In this document: positions 1-37,200 of the stretch, piece by piece
Numbering within the stretch: the stretch's first letter is position 1
How the letters are laid out: every line of letters starts with the position of its first letter
Assembly: GCF_032062135.1 (NCBI RefSeq)
Contig: NC_092860.1
Coordinates: 127,077,668-127,141,667, forward strand
DNA from: Pyxicephalus adspersus
Taxonomy: Eukaryota > Chordata > Amphibia > Anura > Pyxicephalidae
Reading direction: 5' to 3'
DNA: 64,000 bases
The notes under the pieces: model-generated
Told to the model about the DNA's origin: nothing
What the model saw: only the letters and a program-made list of their open reading frames with translations
The model's database searches: none
Program-made: the position numbers and the translations under genes

Positions 1-24818
<24,818 letters not shown>

Positions 24819-24846
24819 TCTTCAACAAGCCCCTTCAGAAGCGCAG

Positions 24847-24858
24847 TGCGCAGGCGCG
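24847..24858 (+). promoter_or_regulatory. NRF1-like site
   Basis: TGCGCAGGCGCG matches the NRF1 consensus YGCGCAYGCGCR at 11 of 12 positions. It shares one base with X-box 1. NRF1 sites are common in housekeeping-type CpG promoters. Confidence 0.4.
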
Positions 24859-24871
24859 TACCCAGGGTAAC
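24858..24871 (+). promoter_or_regulatory. RFX X-box-like site 1 upstream of WDR19
   Basis: GTACCC-AG-GGTAAC is a near-perfect imperfect palindrome. It matches the X-box consensus RTHNYYWTRRNRAC at 13 of 14 positions and lies 40 bp upstream of the WDR19 ATG. RFX factors drive IFT genes in animals through such sites. Confidence 0.6.
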
Positions 24872-24901
24872 CACAGGCAGTGAGTTACGAAGCGTCATTA
24901 T

Positions 24902-24915
24902 ATTCCTATGGCAAC
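24902..24915 (-). promoter_or_regulatory. RFX X-box-like site 2 upstream of WDR19
   Basis: On the gene strand this reads GTTGCCATAGGAAT, 13 of 14 to RTHNYYWTRRNRAC. The left half GTTGCCAT is the classic X-box half site. It lies 84 bp upstream of the ATG. Confidence 0.6.
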
Positions 24916-25145
24916 CTCTTAACCAATCATTAAAAAAAAGCAAGTGATGTAACCTCCTATGAAACCTGCTCTAATGATTGTGTCTCCAAAAGCGGCCATT
25001 TTACCGAAGACTCTTTCCATATATAATATTGAGATAGGCGCAGAGAAAATGTCTTCAACTAAAGGCCTAGATCAAAAGTCACATGACTTGTGTTGCGCAG
25101 CTCTTCCCAGAATATGCACTCCCATGTGCTGATACTGATAGGGTT

Positions 25146-25435
25146 CAGAGCATTTTCTCTTTTACTCCTTCTTGCACTATTATTATTACACAGTATTAGA
25201 TTGTAAACTCTTCGGGGCAGGGTCCTCTCCTCCTGTGTCACTGTATTCAGAGCATTTTCTCTTTTATTCATTCTTGCACTATTATTATTAAACAGTATTA
25301 GATTGTAAGCTCTTCAGGGCAGGGTCCTCTCCTCCTGTGTCACTGTCTGTAAAGCTCTGTCATTTGCAACCCCTATTTATTGTACAGCGCTGCCTAATAT
25401 GTTGGGGCTATATAAACCCTTTTTGTTAATAATAA
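25146..25435. repeat. (ATT)n-tailed repeat with 102-bp tandem duplication
   Basis: The block starting CAGAGCATTTTCTCTTTTA at 25146 is repeated at 25248 with few changes (period 102 bp). The second copy runs on into the family's GTACAGCGCTGCCTAATATG end. Confidence 0.7.
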
Positions 25436-25438
25436 TAT

Positions 25439-25719
25439 AGGATCAACATATTACACAGCATTGTACAAAGTCCATAGTCCTATCACTAGTTGTTCCTCTA
25501 AGGGGCTTACAATCTAATGTCCCCACCATAGTCTTATGTCTTTAATACAGTCTAAGGTCAATTATGGGGGAAGCCAATTAACCTAACTGCATGTTTTTTG
25601 GAATGTAGGAAAAAACCCACACAAACACAGGGAGAACCTACAAACTCCATGGAGATAGTGTTCTGGCCCAGATTCAAACCTGGCCAAAGCACTAACCTCT
25701 GAGCCACCACACTGCCCTA
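25439..25719 (-). mobile_element. tRNA-derived SINE, reverse copy
   Basis: Reverse complement of the 11766 family: TTAACCTAACTGCATGTTTT in the body and ACTAACCTCTGAGCCACCA (A-box complement) at the right end. Confidence 0.7.
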
Positions 25720-26090
25720 GCTGTAGTATGTGAATAAAAGCATTGTATCTGCTAAAAGAGAATAATATATAACATTTAGGTTTGCCATACAAACTACAAT
25801 GTATTTCTTCATTCTCCATCAGGCTAATCAGAACTATGTGTTAAAGGGACATACAATTCATACAACTTTCATCCATTCATTTTCTTTTCACCACCTGCAA
25901 ACCTGGGGAACTTTTAAAGTGAGCTATGCCTGGGATTTTATTATAGAGTATTGGCAAAATTTGAGGCATGGCCAAGCTGAAGTAGGTGCATCCTGCAAAA
26001 ATTACTTACAGATATACCTACCATAGATAAAAATATATCAGGACAAAGGGTGATCAGCAAGGAGATAAACTACCAGTTATTATTAATATT

Positions 26091-26520
26091 ATTAATATTA
26101 TCATTAATAATAATATTATTAAACAGTATTCATATAGTTCCAACACAGGGGGTTGCATGACAGACAGATACAGACAGTGACACAGTATGAGGAGAGGACC
26201 CTGCTCAGAAGAGCTTACAGGTGGGGGAAGTAACACACAAAATGAGGGGGGGATAATGAATGGTGGGAAGTAGTTGAGACAGAAGAAGATGGGTAGGCAA
26301 GTTTGAATAGTTGGGTTTTGAGTGCTCTTTTAAATTAGCAGAAAGTAGGAGGAAAGCCGAATAGGACGAGGAAGACTATTTCAGAGAGTTTGGGCAAGGC
26401 CACTATTAAGGGGAACAAGGGCTTCTTCTGTGCTGGGCCCGATCATAGGAGCTTGACCTTTGCAATGCTGGAACTTCTACACATGGGGGATGAAGGTCCA
26501 GGAAATGTACCTAGTATAGG
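26091..26520. repeat. (ATT)n-tailed repeat, extended copy
   Basis: The family core (GACAGTGACACAG, GAGGACCCTGCTC) continues into TTGGGTTTTGAGTGCTC and AGAAAGTAGGAGGAAAGCCG. The other copies lack this extension. Confidence 0.55.
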
Positions 26521-26673
26521 GCCTAAACATTTCTGATAGTGTGGTGACATATATCTGTGTGTATGATTGCCTAGCTGTCCAGTCTACAGACAAATGTCAG
26601 GTGGTTGCACTGTTAGTCTGGTATGTCTGTGTTTGCAGCAAGGATTCCAGCTCACTGGATAGTTTGGGAAGCC

Positions 26674-27124
26674 TTAGGCTAGGTACACATGTGCAATGGT
26701 TCTCGTTAATCAGCTCAGGGCTGATAGAGGAAAATCTTGCGTGTGTATACTTGCGTTATTGTCCAGCGACCTAACGACCATCCTGGCAGATCCACAGATG
26801 ATGGGCGACAAACGATCATCATGAAAGTGAAGGGGGAAAGAGCGCAGCGCGTTGCTGCTCCATCGTTCTTCCCCCTCCCCTCCCCATAGAGCAGAACGGT
26901 GCTGTATGTACAACACTCGTTCATGCATCGTGCAGTCATTAGTCATTGGAAAGGATCATGAAAGATCCTTTCCAACGACAATTAATGCACGTGTGTGCAT
27001 AGCCCTAGCTGTACAGGTACTCGTTCTGTGACGACGAGCGCTGTACACAGGCAATATTTTCATGCAATATCAGACCTGAGCTGAATATAAGATGAAAACC
27101 ATTACACGTGTGTACGTAGCCTAA
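26674..27124. mobile_element. TIR-type MITE, family A, composite or nested copy
   Basis: A family A element runs to about 27008 (right end CACGTGTGTGCATAGCC). It is followed by about 115 bp that ends in a second right-type terminus, CACGTGTGTACGTAGCC. This looks like one element inserted into another. Confidence 0.55.
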
Positions 27125-30100
27125 TGTCTTGGTGCAGGACGCCATTGAACACCTTCAGTGTAGTTTTCTCCTTGATAGCACTGAACAGGGGGACAATATT
27201 AGACAGACAGTTTTAATGTTTTATCTGTTTATGTGTAGTGTGAGAAGATAATATAACATCCCTTTGCTGCTGCTTTGTTTTTGAGGAATGATCACCAAAA
27301 GCTTATTGGGAAACGGACACCTTCAGAAGTTTCAAGTCATTTGGGTTTTATCACTGTACCATTGCTTCTAGTTATCATTATTCTGTAATGGTCTGTACCT
27401 CAGTACAGTGGAAATGTTTGGCAGTTTTCCATTCCAGTCATGAATTAATGTTTGCAAAGCTTGTGTAAATCTACCCTGATCTGTCATGTGAAAGCACCCA
27501 GGGTGCAGTAACAGTCATATGTGATTGATGCCTCCGACATGAGTTTAGTATTGAAGACAATGAAAACACAAGCTGTGAAAGCCAATGTGTGTCCATCAAT
27601 CTGGAAGGTCAGTAGTACAAACAGCTGCATCTTCCCTGATCTATATAGTACAATGGAGTCTGCCATGAAAAAGCCTGTCCATCGTGACTTAGCCTAGGTC
27701 CTATATAATACTGTTCCATATACCTTCAGGGGCATATTTTGCATACAGGGTTCTGAAGGTGCTTAGCATTCTAGTCTTTACCGAGCCTTACCAGAAAACA
27801 TATTTGCTCAAATCATGCAACAAAGAAACCTTTTTGAATTTTTAGCTGTGATAAACTTAAAGGTATTTTATGAAGATTTATACAATGGCATAGCTTATAT
27901 AAAGTTTAAACAAGGGGCAATTTCAGACCCCTGCCAGTCCCAACATCTCACATTTAAGTGAATAGGAGAGGTTGAGACCTATTTTTGCATTAGGCTGTGG
28001 CAGATTGTGGGGCAGCTAGCAAAAGAGATATTGGCTTTTGTCTGCGCAATTGTGGAATGAAGATTTGCTCTGCAGCAGTGGCCACAGCTGCATGTAAATC
28101 TTGCTGCTCACATTCAGGTTTGCTGCTCAGCTGTAAAAAAAATTTGACACTTGGGGTCTGAAATGACCTGAAACTTCTTTTAGTTGCAAAATATTTGTGG
28201 GTTTCTTTGCATGAACTACCGTAATAGTTTTAGTTTCCCCATTTAAGGATTTTGACTAGGATTGTCCATTACCTTCCACTCCTAAGTGGATTTGCAGGTG
28301 AGCGTCATATCATTAGAATGTGGAAAGATCCTTTTGTTTGTTCACCTTGAACTTTTTGACAAATGGCTCCACTTTCTAATCAAGTGCACATTGATACAGA
28401 GCTAGAAAGCAGCCCCAAATATACCATTTCCACAGTTACATTTTGGGGTAATTCTTTGGGATCAAACTCCCAGCCATTGGGCTTTACCTGCTGGACAAGA
28501 TAGCCCCGGACAAATGGGTTGCCATCTTTTTAAGTTTTCTTAAAAATTCAACAATTCAGTAAATGTAATAAAATGCATTTTTTTTAATTTGTTAATTGTT
28601 TTAAAACCTTGCCAGGTTCATAGGCATTCTGATCCTGCTTTCTGAGTCTTAGAAAGTGTTTTAGATAATCATCAGCACCTAATCTGGAACACCCGATTCA
28701 AAAATCAGAGATTTAAAGTTGTGGTAAATGCAGAGGTGTAGTTACTTTTTCCACATGACAAATCTGCATTTTAGTTATTTATTTTTATGAGAACAAATAA
28801 ACTCACCAATTTTGTTTAACTTTATCTGTGTGCCGTGTTTGAAGATCCAGAATTTGTTGTTCAAATATGTAGAAAAAGTCAACATTTTTTATTACTGTAT
28901 AGGTAAGTAGACAAATCACTATATGATGTACAGTCATTGCAATTTAACACCCTACAAGACCATGTCCTAGAGGGCAGCCATTTACTTTGTTTTCATCACT
29001 CATCAGAAGTTTATATTTTGCCATACAGTAAATTATTGGCATCTGTTAATAATGTATAGAGAAAAAAAAGTTTTGTTTGGTCGCCTGGTTGGGGAGTGGG
29101 GAGAGGGCTGTGTTGGGGTGATTGTGGGAGAAAGGGGGGAACTTGCCTTTCCTTGTCATATCTGTATTTTTCTTTATTAAGGATATTCCTCATGCGTCCA
29201 AGATTCCTAAAAATGTAGCCTCTTTCACCCATCAACATCAGTTGTTCTGACCATAAAACCATTGATGAAAACTGCAGATTAATTGCGGATATCACAGATC
29301 ACCTTAGGGTAAGGGAGATGTTTCTCTGGCAAATTTTAAAAGAAGGGACCAAAGACCAATTTTAAGCTGTATATTTTTATAAATGATTTCCCTATCAATT
29401 TGGCTAAAACTTTACTGACAGCCGGTTAACTCTTTCTATAATTCTGGTTTCTGCATAATAAAACAATGACTTGTTCTGCTACCTAGTGACCATTTGTCAA
29501 ACGTGCACAGGATTTAGGACAAATTTAGGGTGAATCAATAGGGGAATAATTAATAATTGCAACCCTATGTGTTTTAAAACAATACAGGACACCTTCCTTC
29601 TTACTTTCTGCACTTTAATATTTTCCCTCTAAATACTTTCAAATCTGTTTCAAAGACCAGTTTCTGGTGTAGCCAACAGTGGTCCCCTGTGCAAAACCGG
29701 CTTGGGGACCTCAATAACCTTCATGCAGCAGCATACTTTGTACCTATCTATGTCTGCTCCTGTCCAAGAAGTACTTATGTGACTGCAAACCTCCTATCAG
29801 TCCTTGATCCAGCAGCAGCCTGCTGGAAGAGAAAGCATGTATATAATAATACTGTAGTGAAGTGTATGTCCTGGCAAACAGGCTGGTGGCTATAAATTCT
29901 GGAGCCCGAGAAGTCATGGCTGCCTCTACATGGACTTTCAGGTGACTGAGGCTGGGTAGCAGATATTGAACTCTGTATTTTGGATTGCAGAATTTCTGTA
30001 AGACATGTTCTGTATTTAAAAAGCTGTATTTTTAAAACAATACTTAATATTTATTATTATTTTTGTAATAAAGATGGGGCTTTATAACTACAATTTATAG

Positions 30101-30183
30101 TTTATACAGCAGTCAAATCATTCTCTGTTTTCAAGTTACAAATGTCTTAAACATAAACACATGAATATCAAAGTTCATAAATG
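27125..30183. other. Intergenic DNA between KLHL5 and WDR19
   Basis: AT-rich DNA with the MITE candidate at 27912-28175 and otherwise no repeat I can name. No coding exon, tRNA or other RNA gene was recognised on either strand. Confidence 0.5.
27912..28175. mobile_element. Possible MITE with 15-bp TIR
   Basis: GGCAATTTCAGACCCC near the left and GGGGTCTGAAATGACC near the right are inverted. The interior is non-coding. In intergenic DNA. Confidence 0.4.
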
Positions 30184-33100
30184 TTTATTACATATTTTAT
30201 AATAAAAATGTTCAGAAACAGAATATATATAATATAAAAGGGATATATATAACAAGAAGTAAACCAGCACAGATCAGGTTGTATTGCACAATAATAAATA
30301 AAGCTGATGTATTACATAAAAAAAAAGAAAAGAGGTGACAATCATGACAGCAAGTAAGGCCAGTATAAAGAATTGGCATTCAGGTTGTAGTAATGATAGT
30401 AAATTATCCGTGAGAATAGAATCCCAGTGCTGTGATGACAGAGGAAGGCACACAGTGAAAAGTACATTTGTCACAAAGTAAATGAAATCTAAATTAATTT
30501 TAAATAAATAAAGACACATATTGCCAGTTGCTACATTTTAAAAAACACACCTGTGAAGAAAACCCCCAAATTTCATAAATTTAAATCTAAAGGACTGCTT
30601 GGAATGATTCAGGAGTGTGATAAAGATTTGACAGCTGAACCACTCAAGTTCAAGGGCTTTTGTGCCCTTTACCCCGAGCTTCATTTTTATTCCTAATGAG
30701 GTCTCTGCAGCAGGTTTGCAAGCCTGGAGCTGATTAAATAAGTTTCTGGTGCTGGACTCCTCTGAAATTTTCCATACCACAGGGACTAGCAAGAGGTGCT
30801 AATACCAAATGTTTCTGAATATGATAGGGATAGGGACACACTAAACCACCACCCTTTAAAAAGTTTCTGGGACCTTCAAGTGGTAAAAACTTTTTTTTTT
30901 CCATACAAGACTACAAAGTTATTTTACATAGAGTGCAAACAGGGCAGTGTTTTCCTCCTATAATTAACCTTACTATTTGTGTATCCTACAAACACGCTGT
31001 TTTTCTGCCCATTATCTACCTGACTGACAAGAGGATTCCTCACTGCACTCACCAGAACCAAAGCTAAAATAAAGCAGCAGCCTGTGCAGCATAAGGAATT
31101 GCTGGAGGAGAGTGTTTTAGCTGCAGGAGGTATATCTTTATACTCATCTCTGCCAGCTTAAAGCTTTTATTAATTTACAAATCATAGGCTTTCATCATAT
31201 CCACATTCCATAATAACACCCCCACCATGCACCAGGGAGGTAAAAAGCTTTTTAATTAAAATAAGATTAAGGAGATGTTTTTTTTCTCTGTTAAAGTGAC
31301 CTATATAGCCAAGGATCTTTATCAAATGCTTCTATCTGATATCCAGGACTAATATTGATTATGGAATAGTGCAGCTTCATGCTCTTCATTCTCTGCTGTC
31401 AGGTAGAAACCACAGTTGTCACTCAAAGCTTATGTCCCCTTCTATACAACATTATTTCATGCAAAACTGGAAACTAATCCTAAACTGTCAAAATATTTCT
31501 TACAAAACACTTACTTTACCTTCCTTCAGTATACTCATTCTACTCTAGAACAAACTAGATCAATCTATATAGGGTATGGAGATGTGTTCCACATTTCCTG
31601 AATTAATACTGAACAATAATGAAAACACAACCAGTGCTTGAACACTTCACCAGACATCTAATCATATTAATATACAGTGCAAATCTGGTGTCATTTTTGG
31701 TATTAAATTCAAGATCTCAGAGAACTCCTGAAGGCAGAGCCCATAAAGTTTATACAGAATTAAATTTTCTAGGTATGAAAACTGTCAATCATTTCCCCTT
31801 TACCAAAATATATATATGATTGGTCATGTTTGCTCAGATACATATATATATATTTGTTATTACCTCAGTTCTCTGAGGGTAATAAAAAGAGCAATGTGGA
31901 CACTGATGTAAACGTGCTGTAGTTGTTTATACCTTCATAGTATGGAGTGGTGAGATCAAGGCTCAACTTTCATTCAGTATTTATACATTCTACATTACTT
32001 TCACATTGTAACTTTCATTTCAGCATTAAACAAAGGCAATGCACACTGGACTTCCTCCCTTGTTTCCTCCATTATTAGAAAAATAAAGGCAGGCGAGCAA
32101 TATTTGTGTTTCCTTCATACCTCCTTTACATCATATCACTATCAAGGCTACAAAAGTACTTAATTCTTCAAATGTGACAACCCAACACTCTTATGGAGCA
32201 CCAGGAGTGCCCAGCCCTAATTATCCCAAACTAACCAAAGTTCTAAGCAGCTAAATTTGTCATGTTTGCTCGGATACATCCATGCAAGCCATTTATCCGA
32301 GATACATCCATGCAAGCAAGCATGTGCATTTGCTTCTAGACATGCACATTATATTTGGAACAAACTTTTAAGTAAAGTGTTATTTTTCATAAAATCCTAT
32401 TGACATTCCTATGACAAAATGTTTTGCCCACAAACTCTCCCTAGCAGTCAAAAAGGTAAAACCAAAATTACTTGGGAAAGGGGATTACTCTTCTTACTCC
32501 AAAGCTTAATTTTGCATATTTATTGAAGTTTCTATTTCTAAAAAAAACTCCATCAACTGAATCCTAAATAACAAAATGCATACATAGAAGTAGGCTGACT
32601 GTAAATGTGAAAGGACAGCTACTGAGCCAATCAAAGCTTCTATGACTTAACATAGTAATATCAGCAGAACTCTAAGTGGGCTATTTATAAATTAGTGAAT
32701 CTGACAATTATTGAAGTGTTTTCTGGTGGGGAATCAATTACTGACATTGACCTGGAAGATTCTCTACCATGGAATAATTCAGTAAAAATCAGATTCACTG
32801 TTTTTTTTTAAATAGACCCTAAATGTATTGGCAGCAACAGGAGAGCACAGGAGTAAGCTAATTAACATACTACACCTTCATTATCCAATTAGCAGTCTGA
32901 CCCATTATGATTTTAGGAATGGGTGTTGGAAGTGAGCTTGCAGCACTAAAGCAGCATACATGTGGGGCATATCTTTAGGATTCGTATAGTTTTTGCTTGG
33001 AGCAGTATGTGAATACAGAACAATATACTCCTTACCTAAAAAAACCCTAAAGATTAAACTGAGAAACTAGCAAGAACGGCTAGAAAGTCTTCTAAGAAAT

Positions 33101-34221
33101 CCTTAAATATTAGACATTTTTGGTAGGTAATTTACTCCATAGTGGTTTACTGGAAACAATCGGGTTCATTTTAGGAAGTTTTACACTTTAAAGAATTTTC
33201 TTTACAATAATTTCTAGCAAAAGTGAACATTAAATTACAATTGCTAGCTGTAAATATTACCCATATCCCCACTGATCTGCTTACAACTGTCTTAAATATT
33301 CGATTCAACAGACCTGAGTTTCAAAATGCAGATCAATACAAACAATCTTTCCCTGCATCTTGAAGCTTATGAATTGGAAGTGCAGTGGGAATGTCTTTCT
33401 ACATCAGACAGATAGCACAAGTAATGTTTTTACAAATTTCATCACCTGAATGTGCAAATTATTACTGTAAGAAAATAACCTAAAAGCATGATCTGCTTTA
33501 ACAAAACTTTATCTGCATAGGAGGTTTTGTATGCTTACCCAGGAGTCTTTTAAGAAGTATAATTAGCTATAATGTTTCATGGAACACAAGTATATATAAG
33601 AAACAAAAAATAAAGCTAACACAACAAAACAATGAACACATTCTAAGGCCACACTGCCTAAGAATAAACATAAAAGCATAGCCTTTTTTCCCCTTAAATT
33701 CACATTTGTTAATTGTTTTCCTTTAATACTTTCTTCATACAAATGTTTCTCGTAAAACTGCGTTTTGTTCCTCTTTTGCACACACTGTGCCAAAAACAAT
33801 GGCACATACAAAATTTCCACCCATAATCTGGACTCCATCCAAAGTCAAGGAGCTTTGATTGCACTTACAGTGACATACAAAGATCTAGTGACAGCTTTGC
33901 ATGAGATTACAGGGAGACAACAGCTAAATAATACTGCAACATTCTCTGCTAACTGTAAACTGTTACTTGTTTTGTCCTGCAAATCATCCAGTAACATTTT
34001 CAAATAAAATCTCTATTCTACATGTGTGTTTTATGTTGGTCCAATATAATGATAAATAATCTTTTCTTTGATAAATGATCAACATCTTAAAAAGTGTGCA
34101 TTTAGATACAAGATGATAAATAGTAGTAGTAATTTTTAAACATTCACAAAAAAGCATTGTGTCAATAAATATGTTGTGAATTCTCAGCTCTTTGGGAATG
34201 ATGATATATAAAACTTGCAGG
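30184..34221 (-). other. KLHL5: Probable KLHL5 3' UTR region
   Basis: AT-rich DNA downstream of the KLHL5 stop. Except for a MITE-like copy at 32678-32820 it is fairly free of the repeat families seen elsewhere. AATAAA on the gene strand occurs at 32519-32524, 31166-31171 and 30184-30189; the last is followed by a TGTGTTTATGTTT stretch. Which site is used, if any, cannot be told from sequence. Confidence 0.35.
32678..32820. mobile_element. Foldback MITE, second family, copy 2
   Basis: GGGCTATTTATAAATTAGTG at the left, AATAGACCC at the right, and shared core AATCAATTACTGACATTGA. Confidence 0.6.
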
Positions 34222-34278
34222 CTATAGTTTCACTGTGACCACACATGCTCCAGCTCTTCCAAGGCACAATGGGGCAAC
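34222..34278 (-). CDS. KLHL5: KLHL5 coding exon 11 (C-terminus and stop)
   Basis: Reads [18 protein letters not shown] and stops at TAG (34222-34224). This is the invariant closing strand of the propeller. Acceptor CTTCAG. It is only 57 bp of coding DNA, found from the protein end. Confidence 0.95.
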   Translation of the reverse strand, partial: VAPLCLGRAGACVVTVKL

Positions 34279-37200
34279 CTGAAGGTTAAAAAGTAAATAA
34301 TTATAACATGTCCACCAATGCCAATTAAATCAACTGTACAATAAAATTTCCTAGGCTCGCTTTACTTCACATTGTATTTGTTACCGTGCATATATAGGAC
34401 ACATATGTTGGGCAGCGCAGCCCAAAGCTGCTGGTGTGTACAAGCGGACCTCAGAAGGAGAGAATTCTATGAACATATCTGTATCTACAAATTTCCTTTG
34501 GCTTTACACAACATTAAGCAATTCTCTAAGGACACAATAGAGGGGACTCCCAGATCGTGATTCAGCCAGTACCTTTGATGCATAGGATACACTTAAATCT
34601 GATTATCTGATAAGGTGATTTCCCGCTGATCTTAGGCTGCTCAAAGATTTTCATGGGTGCTTCTCCGTTAAGTACGACTGGCAGAGGAAATATAAATGGA
34701 TTTTTAATTGTCAGTTTTTGAAGATGCCGATTTTCCTCTAGACCAGAATTTTCCATGGGGGAATCTTTGAAAAACCTTTAGGTCTTCAGGGAACTCCTGC
34801 TATAATTACTATATCCACAGCTCAGTGTTGCAGTGATCAGTGGGAAGAAGGTCACCCTTACAGATGCCCAAAAAGGTCATTATTGTCATTTAAACTGAAC
34901 GGAGAGGCACAATTTGTTTAAGAAACCCCTAACAACCTTTAGAGGAAGTGTGGAAACACTGCTTTAGACAAAAATCCTGCTACAAAGTCTTTGTGGTCAC
35001 TGTGCCACCCTCTACTAATTACTCATCTATTCAACAGAGCCAACCTAGCATTTATGTTTTTTGTCCTTCCCACCTCCCTCCAGTCCTTCTGCTTTCCTCA
35101 GTCAGGAACTTGCATGCTTAGTTAATCGTTTGGTTATTTGAATATAATGGCACATCGAACCGCCTTTCAATGTGTATGAGTTCGGCTACGTACACACGTG
35201 CAATAATTATCGTTTGAAAACAAAGGATTGTGCACAAATATTTTGAACGATGGTATTGTGCACAGTTCTGTACATGCTGTAACGATCCTTCAAATATAAT
35301 CCAACAATAATGTACACACTAGATACGATCATTTGAACAATCGTTCAAACCATGCAGGAAGTGACATGTACAGGAGAAAGTGTATCACAGAACAATCCAC
35401 GATCATTAAACGTACACAATCGATTAGGAATGTTAGTCGCTCAATCAGATCCGCCAGAACAGTCGTTTGTTTCGTTCTCCCCACTCGTTCATGCATCATG
35501 CAGGTGTTGGAAAGAATTCTGAATGATCCTTTCCAACAATAATTATTGCATGTGTGTACATAGCCTTAGTAACACAATTTGAAGCAAACTAGGCTGCCTC
35601 TTGGTAAGCAAAGTGTGTGAAAACAGGTTTACAGGCCTATGTGCCTATATTCCTAGGCAGCCTGAAGTGAAACAGTTCACAAAACTCTAAAACAGATTTG
35701 TCACAGAATTTATTGGTCAGCCTATAACAAATCTGTTGCACAGTCTGTCTCACTGCTCCTCTTTAGTGAAAATGCCTGGCTATGTGAAAGGATTGATTAA
35801 TCTCCCCCACTTTCTGTTTGGCTTGCACAGTTATGGTGCCCAACACGTGCCCACTTAGCTCTTGGCCTGGTATGCCCTAGGCATGGTCCTCCAGCTGGTG
35901 GCCACCTGCTGCTTTGCATGTGCTGAAACACTGTCTGCATTCCATTAATGTGATAATCACTGCCTGACCACAGAAGTAAAGTCCCAGTTCGATTAGAAAG
36001 GAGCAAGAAATAGGTGTAGAGGATCAGGGAAGTAATCATTACCAACAATGCTAGAGGGTAAACCTCACTGTCCAGCACTATGTACCAAGTGGAACAGGGT
36101 AAAGAAACACTGAACCAGTGACCAGGAGAATCAAATGCTCTGCTGACCTCCATTTGGAGTGAAGGGGTTATTTAAATATTACTCCCACTCAGGGGGAAAA
36201 GGAATATTACAATGTGGACATTACCCACCGCTATGTAGGAAGGTGGGGTCCAATACTGCCAATGGGGCTGGGGATTGGTAATATTGTCACTGACACCAAT
36301 GCTAGGGGTTATAATTGCAGTCACACACAGCAGTGTTATTACGGTGTTCGCTTATATCAATGCAGGGGGTTGTTTAATATTGTGGTCACTGGGGGTCATT
36401 GTTATTGTCACTGATAATAATGCCAGGGGGTTATGATACCTGTCACAGGTAAACATTATGATCACAGGTACCAAATACCAGGGGGTTTATTAAATCCAAT
36501 AACACTAACACTGGATAGTTTTAGTGCCGACAGTGACACCAATGATGAAAAAAATTACTGTTAGGGACGCTCACCTGGCTCCATTCATTTGTCTGTGGAT
36601 CATATGCTTCCACATTATTAAGGTAACTCTGTCCGTCATATCCACCAACAGCATAAAGCTTGTCGCCCAACAGGCAGACTCCAACTGCATCTCTGCTAAT
36701 GCTCATGGAGGCCACTGAAGTCCACATGTCTGTTTTAGGATCATATCTAAAAAAGTAGCCATACATTAGTAATGCAAGTATTAGTATTGGTATTAGCAAG
36801 TATATTCACATATTAAGAAAACACACATATCCCAGTTTACCATGATGAAAAGAAACTTGTATAATTAAAGTATATAGGCTCCCTTTTAGGTTAATGTGGG
36901 AAGGAGACCTACAAACCGCTTCCTGCAGCAGAATGATGCATCTCTAGGTAGGAGACTTTTTTGAAATATTATACTGTAGCTATAATCTGTGAATTATTTA
37001 ATACATACTATTAATAGTAAAACTATTAAAAAGTGAAATTCAGAACTTAACTGCAATCATGTAATTTATGTCTCCCAGTGTTTTTGGTTTTTAAAAAAGG
37101 TAAAATGGTAATATAGAAACTGGTATAAAATAATTCAGGAAAAAACTATAATAACCATCACACGGTTTGCAAATGGGAGATTGGAGCATGGTATTGGCTG

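Larger units (their letters stand above)
24819..24940 (-). promoter_or_regulatory. WDR19: WDR19 promoter and 5' UTR region
   Basis: The stretch directly upstream of the WDR19 ATG is CpG-richer than its surroundings and has no TATA box. It holds an NRF1-like site, two RFX X-box-like sites and an inverted CCAAT (24923-24927, ATTGG on the gene strand). This is the usual make-up of a vertebrate ciliary gene promoter. The transcription start is not visible from sequence alone. Confidence 0.6.

Noticed and set aside
35797..36153. 118-codon open frame on the minus strand
   Set aside because: No recognisable family; it contains a hydrophobic stretch but lies in an intron beside a minisatellite and a MITE. 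Treated as chance.
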